Below, in pieces: positions 10,086-21,746 of a stretch of DNA of 64,000 nucleotides (position 1 is the stretch's first letter; each line of letters begins with the position of its first letter). A program made the translations under genes and the position numbers. The notes beneath the pieces were generated by a model that was given only the letters and a program-made list of their open reading frames with translations, searched no databases and was not told where the DNA came from. Origin of the DNA: Heterodera schachtii (taxonomy: Eukaryota > Nematoda > Chromadorea > Rhabditida > Heteroderidae); NCBI GenBank assembly GCA_023374025.1, contig SIJG01000067.1, forward strand, positions 622,124-686,123, written 5' to 3'.

Positions 10086-12719
10086 TTCCTTTTTATTGTT
10101 AATTATTTCTTCAATTGCTACATTGAGTTTATTTTTTAAAGTGAATTATTTTCTTGTTCATTTTTATTTTTTGACTAAAATCAATTAAAATTGTTACACT
10201 TAACTTAATATTTTTATATTATTTACTAATTTATTTATCTATTTGCTATAATCATTAGTATTTCATTTTACATATTATTTATTGCATATATCTTTATATT
10301 TTAACTCAATCCGTCTTTTTTATTCAATTTCACCTTGGTGAATAGAATTATGTTATGACCTTTACATCGATAAATTTGATCTCATATTACGTTGTTAACA
10401 CTTAAACAAGAGAAAAAAGAATTCTTTACTCAGTAAATTTAATATATTTCTGTATAATTAATTTTATTTTTTTTTAATATAATTAAATAAAATATTCTTT
10501 AAATAGTTAAAAGGATGCAATGAAAAACTTTAATATATTTTTTTATTTTTTTTTGATTTGTTTTTTTATGAGTCGGCCAAAGAATTTTTGTAATTCTAAG
10601 TAATTTTATTTAAACCTATAATATATTTTATGTATTTATAAACCAATTTAATAAGAAATTTTTTTGATAGAAAATAGCTATGTATTATAAATTTTTTGAG
10701 TCTATATATGAATACTTTTATATTTTCAAAAAAAAATTATTTTCTCAAAATTACTCGTCGAAGTGTTTTGTTACACATTCGTTATATATTCTTTTATAAA
10801 TTAAAAAAATGCTTGAATATTTTTGATTTCAAAAAATTCGTTCGTTAATTTTGTTTTTTGTATATCATTTTTCTTTTTTAATTTTTTTCGCCGTATATAT
10901 TTTATATATATTTAACTATTAAATTTAAAGCAGTAACTTTTTCAAATAATTCCTTGTACTCTTTTTTTGGATTCTCTTTAAGTGAATAGATAATTTAATT
11001 TAAATATAAAATATAATGTTAAAATTTATAAATAAATTTAGATTAAAATTACTATTTATCACAAGTTTTAATCAAAATCAAACATATGAAGATAATGAAA
11101 AATAATCTAATTTGTTGCTTTTGAAGCGCTGTCATTACGCCAACAAAAAAATAGTAATTCTTTTAAGCTAAAAATTCTTAAAAAAAGGCTTTTTAGATTT
11201 ATCGATTAATAATTTAATGCATTCATAAAAGCATTTCACGATAATTAATAAAAATTTGTCGACGTTTCTTTTCTGGTTAAGGGTTGGGAATTCTTAAATA
11301 GCTTTTTGAATTCAAATGGTTTCTTTTCTGTTTTAAATTATTAACATTAAAATTTTACATGTTTTCTTTTGTTTAAAAGATTTTTGTATAATTGTAAACA
11401 AAAGTTCCTAAAATAAGTTGATATTTAAAAAGAAATTTAATTTAATTTTGTATAATTTTAAAAAAATGCTTAATTTTTTATATTATATCAATAAATTTTC
11501 ACTGAATGAAGGCAAATTTTCTTTAAAACAATAATACTTTTCCTTTCTGATATCCCTATTTTTATATAACTGAATTTTTAATTTATTTTGCTAATTTCTC
11601 TTTTTATTCTCAATAAAAGACGGAGCAAGGGATTTTAAAGAAGGATTACTTCAAATATTCAAAAAACATTATTAAATATTAAAAAAAATATTCCATTATT
11701 GTCCATAATAATCACAATTCTCTACAGATCAGACGATTAAATAATGATCAAAAAATTACATTGCAAATTTTTTTCTAATAAAAACTAAATTAAAATGTAT
11801 TTTATTGCAGAATTAAACATAAATCAATGAAATTTCATTATTTTTTTTACTTAAATATTTGAATAACGTCTAGAATTAACACTTCAGTCTCGGCATTTTT
11901 TCTGCCCTAAAAGGGCAACCACGGTTTAAAAATGCAAGAGTTACAACAACAAATATTAATAATAAGCAATAACAAATTCGAATACAACAAAATCAAAATC
12001 AAATCCAGCACTAAGATATTTATTTAAAATTTATATTTCTCGTATATTATACATATTAGAAATAAACAAAAATAAAAATTTTTCATATGTTACTTTATCA
12101 TTCTTTTTCAAACAACAAAATTTATAAAGTAAAAATGTCGCTAGATTTAGTAATTTGAATGAAAAAAACAAAAATCTTTTAGTTTTTGATTGTAAATAAT
12201 ATTCCCTTTTTCGATTTATCAAAAATTTCATTTGAAATACTTTCACACATTTATATATACTTTTATTGGTGATGTGATAAAGTGACAATATTATCAAAGA
12301 TCTCAGTATTTTGTCCAGAACTTTTTTGAAATTCAATAAAAATTTTGAAATCTAACAAAAAAAAGAGAAATTTTTGAGATAATATTTTAATTATTTTATT
12401 TAGAAAAATATTCAATAAATTAAAACAATAAAATTTACTAAAAATTGAAGAAAACCTGAAAATTATCTATTTGAAAACTTTTCATATTTTTATAATTATT
12501 AATTATTAGAATTATATTTCATATATTAAAATAATTCTCGAACATCGAAATTCTAGCAAATTTATGAAATATTCCTTAAAATTTATTTTTAAATATTTTT
12601 GAATTTATTCTCTTTAAAACATTGTACATGATTAATGATCATGGCTTCATAATTAGGTTTATTAATCAAATAATTTCTTTGTTATCTAATTATTTCTTCA
12701 AATTTTTACAGTTTTTATT
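10086..12719. other. A+T-rich non-coding DNA
   Basis: No gene is recognised. G+C-richer hairpin islands stand out at 10328-10341 (TTCACCTTGGTGAA) and near 11900-11930 (GCCC-TAAAA-GGGC). A 101-codon open stretch at 12031-12336 (minus) is low in complexity and probably chance. Confidence 0.5.
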
Positions 12720-12733
12720 GAATTTTAGATTGG

Positions 12734-12932
12734 CCGACATTTGCGGCGCTGACATTTGCGGCGCTGACACTTGCGGCGCAGACATTTGCGGCGCCCAGTC
12801 AAAGCGACACTTGCGGCGCCGACATTTGCGGCGTGACACTTGCGGCGCAGACAGATGCGGCGCCCAGTCAAAAGGACTTTTGCGGCGCCGACACTTGCGG
12901 CGCCCAGTCAAAATGACATTTGCGGCGCAGAA
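12734..12932 (+). repeat. Left minisatellite arm
   Basis: About eleven units of GACAYTTGCGGCGC with variable joints (T, A, C or the longer CCAGTCAAAN). Unit order differs slightly from the right arm, with gains and losses of single units. Open reading frames across it are only a result of the repeat. Confidence 0.85.
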
Positions 12933-13026
12933 TTAAATGACCCCAAAAATTATTGAACAATTTTTTTGATTAAAAAAATATTTGTTTAATCACTCTTTCA
13001 GTCCTATTCTTCAAAGCTTTTCATCC

Positions 13027-13226
13027 CTAGGCGGAACTCATCATCTTTTTGTTTTCCTTATTGTCAAAATCGATAACTAATCTACGGATCGCTTCATCAT
13101 TTCGCAGATATTTTTTAAGAGGCCTTTAAGCAATCCCACGAGTTAGGTCAATTCCATAAGGCATCAGGCAGTTTTGTTGGTGCTCTTCCTCGTTTTTAAT
13201 GGCGATAATGAACCTTATGAAAATAT
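13027..13226 (-). pseudogene. Possible transposase C-terminal remnant inside the foldback-like element
   Basis: Minus-strand codons give a protein-like stretch with better-than-background composition: NCLMPYGIDLTRGIA, a TAA stop, then KKYLRNDEAIRRLVIDFDNK and a final TAG at 13027-13029. The RND..IRRLV.DF..-type segment reminds me of the C-terminus of Mutator-like transposases, but I cannot confirm the family. If right, the element is a deletion derivative of a Mutator-like transposon. Confidence 0.35.
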
Positions 13227-13433
13227 TTTTATTACAGTATCCCATTTATACTTTGAAAAGGCTGGTGGGGCGAAGTGAAACGTTTTCTGAATATTTTTTT
13301 ACAACGGCAAACGTAATCTTTGTGATTAAGTTGCAAGAATTATTGTTAAATTAGTCATATGAAAAAATAAACATAAAATAACAATTCTGTTAACTTAAAT
13401 AAATTGTTGAAATATTTTTGGGGTCATTTAATT

Positions 13434-13658
13434 CTGCGCCGCAAATGTCATTTTGACTGGGCGCCGCAAGTGTCGGCGCCGCAAATGTCCTTTTGACTGG
13501 GCGCCGCATCTGTCGGCGCCGCAAGTGTCGCGCCGCAAATGTCGGCGCCGCAAATGTCCTCGCCGCAAGTGTCTGCGCCGCAAGTGTCGCTTTGACTGGG
13601 CGCCGCAAATGTCTGCGCCGCAAGTGTCAGCCGCAAATGTCAGCGCCGCAAATGTCGC
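13434..13658 (-). repeat. Right minisatellite arm
   Basis: Inverted counterpart of 12734-12932, with about thirteen units read as GCGCCGCAARTGTC on the plus strand. Some units lack one or two bases at the joint (for example GTGTCGCGCCGC, GTCAGCCGC), showing independent unit-level changes between the arms. Confidence 0.85.
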
Positions 13659-15697
13659 ATCACCGAATTTTATATGTTTATTTGTATTTAAATTAAAAAA
13701 TAGTGTAAATATAATATTTCAATTTAACTGTTTAATTTATTTTAATTCAATTTATTATTATTGTTCCAAATTAAACTTAAAAATAGTTACAATTAGCTAA
13801 AATAAAAATACATTTTACTGATTTATAATGCTTAAATTATTTATTTTTTTAATTTATATATAGGCAGGCACATTTTTCAAATATAAATGTCAAGATTAAT
13901 TTTTTGAATTTTCTTTTATATATGTATTTTACTTGGGCTGAACCTTCCTATTTATTTCGAAATTTGTCATTTTTAATGCAATTGGGCGTTGTCGAAAAAC
14001 AAATAAATACAAATTTTATTAAAGATTAAATAATATTAATCTATTTTGTCAATTATTTTAAATTTACAATTTAATTTTCAGTATATATCTTTTTCTATAT
14101 GTATATAACTCAGTTCTCATTCCAAGCTCTATTTCAAAAGAATTATTTAAAAAATTTTTCACAAAACTTTCTAAATTATTCGGTATCAAAAAATGGCTTT
14201 TCAATTAAATTTAAATTCATAAATTGCTCTTGTTTGCCATTTTCAATAATTATTTAATTTGTATTTGAATTTTTGCAAAACAACTTTCTTTTCGAGAATT
14301 TTTTTGATTTGAAATAATTCAAATGTATCTTTTTGTCTTTATTAAGAGATTGCTAATTTAGTTCTGCGCCGGTAGCGACTTTAATTTTTGTTTTAAAATG
14401 AAAATAATTAATTATTTTTTAAAAATTATTATGCAATTGAAATTTTATTTTTTTACTCAATTTGATAAATTGTATTTTTTTTTATAAATTTCTATTTAAT
14501 TGTTGTTAGCTTGTAATTAAATTCCTTAGATTTTGTTGAGAAAAGAAGCCGTGAGCATGAGATACAAAATATACAAATTTATATTTAAATGCATTTTTAT
14601 ATTTCTCTGATACCGAATATTAATTGAAAATAATATAATTGTCTAATGTCCTATAATTGTCTTCGCAATAATTGAATTTGATTAAAAATAAAGCTATTTT
14701 TTAAATTGACGGTTAACTTAAATTTCGTAATTTTTATTTCTAATTAATTAACATTTAAGGGAAATTCTTTATTTATTTATTTGCCTTTATATTTATTTTT
14801 TATTTTTTTTATTCATATATAAATTTTTAAGTTCCTTTATCTTTATAAATATATCATAAAATATTTATCATTGTTTATAGAGTCGTATTAAATAACTTTA
14901 AATAATCAATATCCTTCAAGTCCAGCCTCATATTTCGCCAAATTTCAGCGAAGCAATTTGTCACCTCCGCTGTCTTTTAATCAAGAACTCTGATAAATTA
15001 AAATTAATAAAAGTCCATGTATTTAATATTTAATTATTATGTTAGGGTTCGAATTTAAGGTTCTCTGTCCTAATGGAAATTCCGAACGAGACGAATACGC
15101 TTTTAGCCTCAGAATGTAATTAAAAACAAATTAATTCTAAATTTATATTTTCAACATAATTAATATTTGTCATTTCGATAAATCTCATGTAGTTTTTAAA
15201 AAATAAAATTAATAAAGTTTATTTTCTGCTTATTGTAGCTCTCTTTAATTATAATCCAATTTATTTTTATTATTTTTAATCCATTGGTTTTTAAGTTTTG
15301 TTTTTTTTGTGATTTTATTTTAAAATAAATTATTTAATTGGTTCTTCTCTCTGATTCCCGTATTAAAATAATAAAAATTAGATAAATTTAATTTATTATA
15401 ATATTCTATACAGCGTTTCAATTTTAAAACAATTTAAAAAACAACACTATTTTAATTAATTTTTGTACAATATATAAAGATAGCTAAAAATGTTAATTGT
15501 GAGAAATGAATTTTGATGGATTTTTTCTGTTTAAAACATAATTTTTAATAAATGTAATAATAAGTTATTTCTTAAATAAGATCATTCTACATTCTATTAA
15601 TAATTAATTATAATTTTTTTTATTGTTATTTTTTATTTTTTGGTTTATGCCAAATGGAATATCTTAAAAGATTAGTCTTTTCTTTTTTGCCTCAAGT

Positions 15698-15737
15698 CAT
15701 GTGAATAGTTTTTAACGCCAACAGTGACAGGCGAACC
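15698..15737 (+). repeat. Island repeat (CATG-anchored, hairpin CGCC/GGCG)
   Basis: After AAGTCATG comes a 36-nt core ending CGCCAACAGTGACAGGCG, which can pair as CGCC...GGCG, then the A+T-rich background resumes. Confidence 0.4.
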
Positions 15738-16374
15738 ATATTAATTTATAATTTTTTTGTTTTTAATTGACTCTTTTCATTTAGCTTTTTTTTGATTCCG
15801 GTCCCAAAATAATATTACAAAAAAAATATTTAAAATCAACATAAAATTGTCGATAATTTAGGTATTAAGAATTCTTTTATTATATTTTTTATAATTTATT
15901 ATTTCTTGATAAGATTGCTTATTAAAAATTTATTTATTTTTCTTAGCGAACGAAATAAGCTTAAAAAGTGATTTTAATTAAATAATTAATTTGTTTTTCA
16001 TTATTATCTGCATATAACTTATAGAGATCAACAGTTGTGTAATGAGTTGTGACACTTTGTATAGAGAAAATATTTATATGTATTAGGTAATGTCATTAAG
16101 CGGATTTTATGTGCATTAAGAATCTAAATTATTAATTGCATATCTTCGAAATATGTTCATTTATTTTTATTTTTACAATTGTATTTATAAGAAATATTTT
16201 TGAAAAAAAAATTAATTTTTAAAAATTCTGGGATTATATTTTAAATATTTTTTCAAATTATATTTTCAAGCTATTATTATGATTCTAATAGAACTAAAAT
16301 ATCGAATTTATTTTTTTAGACTTTTTCAAAAGGTTTTTAATTTTTCTCTCTTATCATTTTTTCTATTTTAATCT

Positions 16375-16408
16375 CATGCGTCGTTTGTCTTTGGATTTGC
16401 CGTTCTCG
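16375..16408 (+). repeat. Island repeat (CATG-anchored)
   Basis: TATTTTAATCTCATG followed by a core of about 30 nt (CGTCGTTTGTCTTTGG...). The upstream flank TTATCTTT..TCTATTTTAATCTCAT recurs at 21118-21155, where there is no G+C-rich core. Confidence 0.4.
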
Positions 16409-16902
16409 TTGTTCCATATAAATTAAAAAGTTATGTACATTTTATGCTTTTTCATTTTATTAATTTTATTCTCATCTGTTTTATAATCTTTTTCTTATTG
16501 AATTATTATTTTATGTGTATATTTTTTTTTTGAGAATTTGTTTAGTAATTTTAACTTTAGTGTGAATCCGTGTTTTTTTATTTATTTATTTGGCATTTTA
16601 ATGTTAAAAATTAAATAAATAAATTATTTTATTTATTTTCAATTTTCTCTGAAATCTTTAATAATATTAAACAAAAATCTCATTTTTTGTGCCTATATCT
16701 GTTATTGAATTGTTTCTATAATTGTTTTAAAATTTTTGTAAAATACTTTTAAAACAATATTTTTAAATTTAGATTTATATTTTATCTAAAAAATCATTTT
16801 TCTCAAATAACCGAAAAAACAATTTAAAAAAAATTTTTTTTTTTTTTTGTAAATTAAATCATGGAAATGAATTAAGTAGAATTTTGAAAAAACGCTTTAG
16901 AA

Positions 16903-17873
16903 CAGGGTTACCCTTTGTCCTTATTTGTAAGATTTGTCCTTATTTTGAGGGTCCAAATCTTACAAATTTTAAATGTTCTTATTTGTAAGATTTGTCCTTA
17001 TTTAAGCTCTTTGTCCTTATTTTAGTCTTATTTTTTGGATTCAGAGAGAAATTTCTATTTTAAATGATAATTTTTGAAAGAAATTTTTTTTGAAGTGAAA
17101 TAATATCCAAAGTCTTACTTTTGCCTAATTTATTTACTCATTTGCGTGGTCCAGTGGATTTTGATCTTGGTTATTTTCTTCGTTTTATCGTTGGATCAGT
17201 TCCTCTCCAAGCAATTTTTTTTTCTTCTAATTTTTCAAAATTCGATGGGAATTCAATCATAATTTTAACATTAAAAATCATAAAATATTGGCTAAAAACA
17301 GCATAATTTGGACATTTTTTTGACAAAATCTTTTAAAAATTGCACTTAAATTTAAAAAAATTTTCTCGGCGGCGCCTATCGGCACCGCCGGAGCTCCAAA
17401 ATTCTCTTTATTTCTTTAAATAGACTTAAAAACCGCGAAAAAAATACGAGAAATTTGCTTGAAGTAGAAATAGTGAAAAGCCTGGCAAAAATTTTCCTAT
17501 CGGCGACTATCGGAGCCGCAGTGCCACAAAATTCCCTTAAGATTTCAAAAGTTGACCTAAGATTTGCAATGTAAAAATTGGCCTTTTTGGTGAAAATTTG
17601 TTACCAAGTCGCGCTAAATTACAAATTTTTCCGGCGGCGCCTACCGGCACCGCCGGACTTCCCCCTCCTAAAAAAAGAAAGTTTTTTGAAAAAATTCCGC
17701 AAACCTTTTGAATGTAAAACCGCAAAACTGATCATTTTTTGATGAAAATATGTTAACAAATCAGAAAGAAATTACAAAAAATTTTTCCGGCGGCGCCTAT
17801 CGGCACCGCCTCGACAAATCTTATTTTTGACCAGCGATGTCCTTATTTCGGGAAATTTTCAAGGGTAACCCTG
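16903..17873 (+). mobile_element. Non-autonomous hAT-type element (971-bp form)
   Basis: Inverted ends CAGGGTTACCCTT...AAGGGTAACCCTG are flanked by the exact 8-bp direct repeat CTTTAGAA (16895-16902 and 17874-17881), as for hAT insertions. Inside are repeated TTGTCCTTATTT motifs and four copies of a near-palindromic G+C block made of half-sites GGCGGCGCC and GGCACCGCC spaced by about TATC (near 17368, 17503, 17632 and 17789). No transposase is encoded; the two short open frames at 17121-17306 and 17537-17725 are conserved in the other copies only because the DNA is. The 1195-bp copies at 30431 and 34744 carry about 225 bp more near the right end. Confidence 0.9.
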
Positions 17874-19388
17874 CTTTAGAATGATTTTTGTTTTTTATAT
17901 AAAATAAAATAAAAATGATAGAAATTATATGACATGAGTTAATTTATTTAATTTTTATTTAAAAATAAAAAATGATTTCAGCAAATATAAAAATGTAAAT
18001 ATTTAATAAAACATTTTGTGAATTAATGAAAGAATAAAATGGAATTTTCTACCTAAACATAAAAAGGTAAAACTTAGGATTTTACTGAAATATTAGGATT
18101 TTACATCTAACTTTAAACAGTTTCTTAAGTACAAAAATATAAAAAAATAAAAGTATAAAGTTAAATTTATTTGGTGATATAATAGCAATTTCTTACAAAA
18201 CGACCATTAACCAAAACAAATGAAAAAACGAATGTTAAATAAATTTTTAATTTTATGTAATATAAAAATAAATTTATTATTAAAAAAGACATTAATTTTA
18301 TATATAACAAATTCCAGAAAAAAACAACCGAAGACGAATACGTACATTTGCAAATGAGCCGATTGAGAACGCGTTGCTGCTTAAAAATATATCATAAATT
18401 TTATAAATAAATCAAATAATTAATAAAGAATTATCTCTTAAATTAATAATGTGCAAGGAGAAATTGTGAATAAACTTGATTTTTAAAAGAACACAATTCA
18501 TTTTACATCAGTGTTCAGGAATGCAAGTAAGAAGAGAAAAAAAAAAGAAATGAATATTATTGCCATTTAAAGCTAAACTTGGAGATGTAATAAAAGTGAA
18601 TGATGATGACATCTGATACCAGACAGGAAATAAAAATAAAAAAAGAAAATAAATAGATATTGAATAAAATAGTTTAAATATATATAATAAAATTTTAATA
18701 AATCTTTAAAAATAATTATGAATTAAATAAACCCATGTGTAAATAACCAAGAATGGCAGAAGGAGAGATAATCATTGCAATCTTATTTTCGACACAAAAA
18801 AAATTATTAAATTCAGAACTTTCATAATTGAAAATTCAAACGAACTAATTCATATTCTCTAAATCAAATTGGAAAAAAAGAGTCATTAGAAATTTTTTAA
18901 ATAATGAAATAAAAATTTTTAAAATGCAGAAATAAGAAATCTTTTTTGCTATCTTTTTTGCCGTTAACAATTAAATTATTTAATTTAAAATTATAAGTTT
19001 ACATATGAAAGGTCCTTTAATTCTTTAAAAATATTCTAAAAATTTATACTATAAATAATTTGTTTAAATTAAAAGAGAATAAATTTGTCTTTTTAAAATT
19101 TAATTTTAATATATTCTCAACAGAATTCATTAGTTTTTACGTAATTTAAAATTGACTAATCAAATAAAAAGCTTTTGATTATTTATTAAAACAAGCATTT
19201 CAAAATATTTTTTTTTCTAATTATGTATTTTTTTAACAATGAAAATGCAGCATTTTTATTTAAAATAAAATGAAAAAAGCTAAATTTATAAATCCATAAA
19301 TAGTTTACATTAAGCAATTCGTCAGCCTGCCAAGATTATTGTCTTCATTTCATTATCACGAATTTAAGAAACAAAAAAATGGATTTAT

Positions 19389-19475
19389 GGATAGAGCGCC
19401 GGGCGCGCTATCAAGTCCAGAGGACCATGAGAATAAGACACAAAAATAGATTCAAATAAAAACAAATTTATTAGT
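19389..19475 (-). repeat. Island repeat copy 2 with two hairpins
   Basis: The core holds a 10-bp-arm hairpin at 19390-19412 (GATAGAGCGC and GCGCGCTATC around CGG, one A-G mismatch) and a second at 19415-19425 (GTCC-AGA-GGAC), next to CATGAGAA. The flank AAAATAGATTCAAAT matches copies at 3404 and 20521. Confidence 0.5.
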
Positions 19476-20520
19476 TCAATTTTAATAATAATTTAATAAA
19501 AGAAATTTAATTTGATTTTCATAAAAAAATAAAATTTGAAATAAAATACTTTTAATTCATTTAATTAATTACTGAAATCTATTTTAAATTCTTTATTGAT
19601 TAATATTTTTTCATTAAATATCGTTCGCTAAAGTAGCAAATCTTTGAATTAAAAAATTCGATTGGCAAATTGACAAAAAAATTAAAATCATTATGCCAAA
19701 AAGCCATTTTAAAGAAAATGAACATAAATTAAAAATTTTTGGCTAGTTTTCAAATCGGTCAAAAATAAAGTTATTGCGTCTAATCTTTATTTATTTATTT
19801 ATTTAAATTGATTAAGTCTATTTTTTAAATAATATAAACATGTATGTTATTTTTGAATTTTAAACTAACTATTTTTTTTATAAACGAATCTGTAAATTTC
19901 ACAAAATTAAATTGCAATAAAGCCACCAATCATTTATTTATCTTTAGATATACTTCATTTTTATCATCAAATAATTACTATTTTTATGTTCTGTTAAAAT
20001 TAAAATTGCTAGTTTTTTTAAGTTCCATAATTTTCTGTTTATTCACCGTTTAAAGAATTTTGAAAATAGTTTTTTCATTTTTATATTATCATTTACGTTA
20101 ATAAAATGTATTAGTAATTCTTTTTTTTAAGTTGCTTTGGTTTTACATTAATTCCATGTAAGAGTTATAATTCTGAACATCTTTTGGGATTATAATAATT
20201 TTCATATATTAAGTTTTTTTTTATTAAATCCAATTATTTTCCAATATTATTGTAAGAAAATAATAAGTGAAAAAACTGAAGATCTTGAAAAATACAATTT
20301 TTCAAGTGATGAAATTGTAAATTCATTTCGCTCACTAATTTTTTTCGATTTTTTATATTAATTTTCTTTCTCTATTCAATCTAATTATATTTTTTATTAA
20401 TAATTTTTGCTTAACTTTTAATGAGCATCTCAATTATATTACATATTTTAATATAGATTGAATTCAAATTAATTAAATTAATTTAAGAATTTGTTAATTA
20501 ATATTTTTAAGTAATAAATT

Positions 20521-20601
20521 AAATTTGTTTTAATTTGAATCTATTTTCATCTATTGTTCTCATGGCTCTTCGTACTGCTATATACAGTCACTGTGCTGGC
20601 G
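20521..20601 (+). repeat. Island repeat copy 3
   Basis: TTTGAATCTATTTTCATC, then TTCTCATG (20557-20564) and a 37-nt core (20565-20601) ending GTGCTGGCG. The first half aligns with copies 1 and 2 over about 45 bp. Confidence 0.5.
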
Positions 20602-21706
20602 ATTTGTATCAATAAATGTTATTTTTTTTCAAGTTCTTTATTTCCTGATAATTAATTCGAATACAATAATGGATTTGTTCAAAGATTTCGATATTTTTAA
20701 AAATTCGCATTTGAATTATATGTTTTTACATCTTTAGCGTAAATAAAATAATTTAATTTTTTTGTTTTTTTATATCTATGAAAAATTGTAATAAAATTAA
20801 ATGTTAAAATATTTTTCTTAATTAATTTTCAAATTTTCTTTTTTAGCTAGGAGCAGCAATCATACATTTTTTAATTAATTATAATTGTATTTATGTCTTA
20901 TGTCCTGTTGAAATAATTTTAATTTAATATTTTTAAATCTTAACTAAATTCATTTGTTCAAAAGAAATCTTTATAATTAAAAGCAAATTATTAATAGATT
21001 GTTATTATAATTTATTTTGTTTTATTTATTTAATCACTTTAAATTTCGAACAGTTTTATGTGTAAATTAACATTAAGAGAAATTCTCTCTTTCCAAGTTA
21101 AAATAAAATATGGCCTTATCTTTTATCTGTTTTTGCTATTTTAATCTCATTTATTTTGCAATTTTTTTTACTTTTGCTTTAAAGAATAATATATTTAAAA
21201 AAATTAGTTTTTTAAAATATTTCTCTCAATGTTAAAGCCTTCTTATTTAATTATTAAATTTAGTTAGTTTTTTTTAAATTAACTGAATGGAGCTAAATTA
21301 CCAGCCGCTAAATAATTTAATTTGCATTTATTGCTATTTTCTTCATTTCATTACTGTAAAATAAATTTATTTTTATGTCAATTTTTATTTTAATTTCTTC
21401 GCATTTCTTTGCTGAATATATATTTTGTGGAAGTGCTTTTATTATTAATCTTATATTTGTTATCTATATTTATTATATCATTTTTTTCTATTTTGGGTGC
21501 CATTTTTGTGTTTCTCCTTCTAACCTGTATGCTATAGCAAGAGTTAATTATTAAATTAATAAATTTAATTTCGATATGTTTTATAATATTTTATTTCTAA
21601 GTTTAAATTAGATACTGTATTATATGAAAAAATAATTCAAAATGATTAAATGATAAAATTTTCATAATAAATGATTTTGTTTTATTCTGTGCTTTTCCTT
21701 TAATCT

Positions 21707-21746
21707 CATGACTATCGGATGAACAGTGTTTCGGTGCTGAGCCACC
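21707..21746 (+). repeat. Island repeat (CATG-anchored)
   Basis: CTTTAATCTCATG followed by a 36-nt core (ACTATCGGATGAACAGTG...GAGCCACC), then A+T-rich DNA. Confidence 0.4.

Larger units (their letters stand above)
12728..13664. mobile_element. Foldback-like element with minisatellite inverted ends
   Basis: A 937-bp element bounded by GAATTTTA at 12720-12727 and 13665-13672, a candidate 8-bp target duplication. Its ends are two inverted arrays (12734-12932 and 13434-13658) of G+C-rich units GACAYTTGCGGCGC, broken by CCAGTCAAA spacers. The inverted similarity continues inwards through AGAATTAAATGACCCCAAAA to about 12965 and 13400. Tandem units inside inverted ends resemble Drosophila Foldback and some Mutator-like elements. 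The class is not certain. Confidence 0.75.
13673..16894. other. A+T-rich non-coding DNA
   Basis: No gene is found. Islands occur at 14366-14385, 14520-14559, 14935-15000 (hairpin TTCGC/GCGAA), 15040-15115, 15698-15737 and 16375-16408. A tRNA B-box-like GGTTCGAATTT at 15047 has no matching A box or cloverleaf. Confidence 0.5.

Noticed and set aside
12734..13658. CRISPR-like array
   Set aside because: Units are short and directly joined without unique spacers, the two arrays are inverted copies, and the genome is eukaryotic.
12622..13800. Several open frames (both strands) across the minisatellite arms
   Set aside because: They are translations of the GACAYTTGCGGCGC repeat in different frames; the repetition itself keeps them open.
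15040..15115. tRNA-like B box (GGTTCGAATTT)
   Set aside because: No A box at the right distance, no acceptor stem and no cloverleaf could be drawn.
17121..17725. Two open frames inside the 971-bp hAT-type element, also present in its copies
   Set aside because: They have no transposase features, lie on opposite strands, and are kept only because the copies are recent duplicates.
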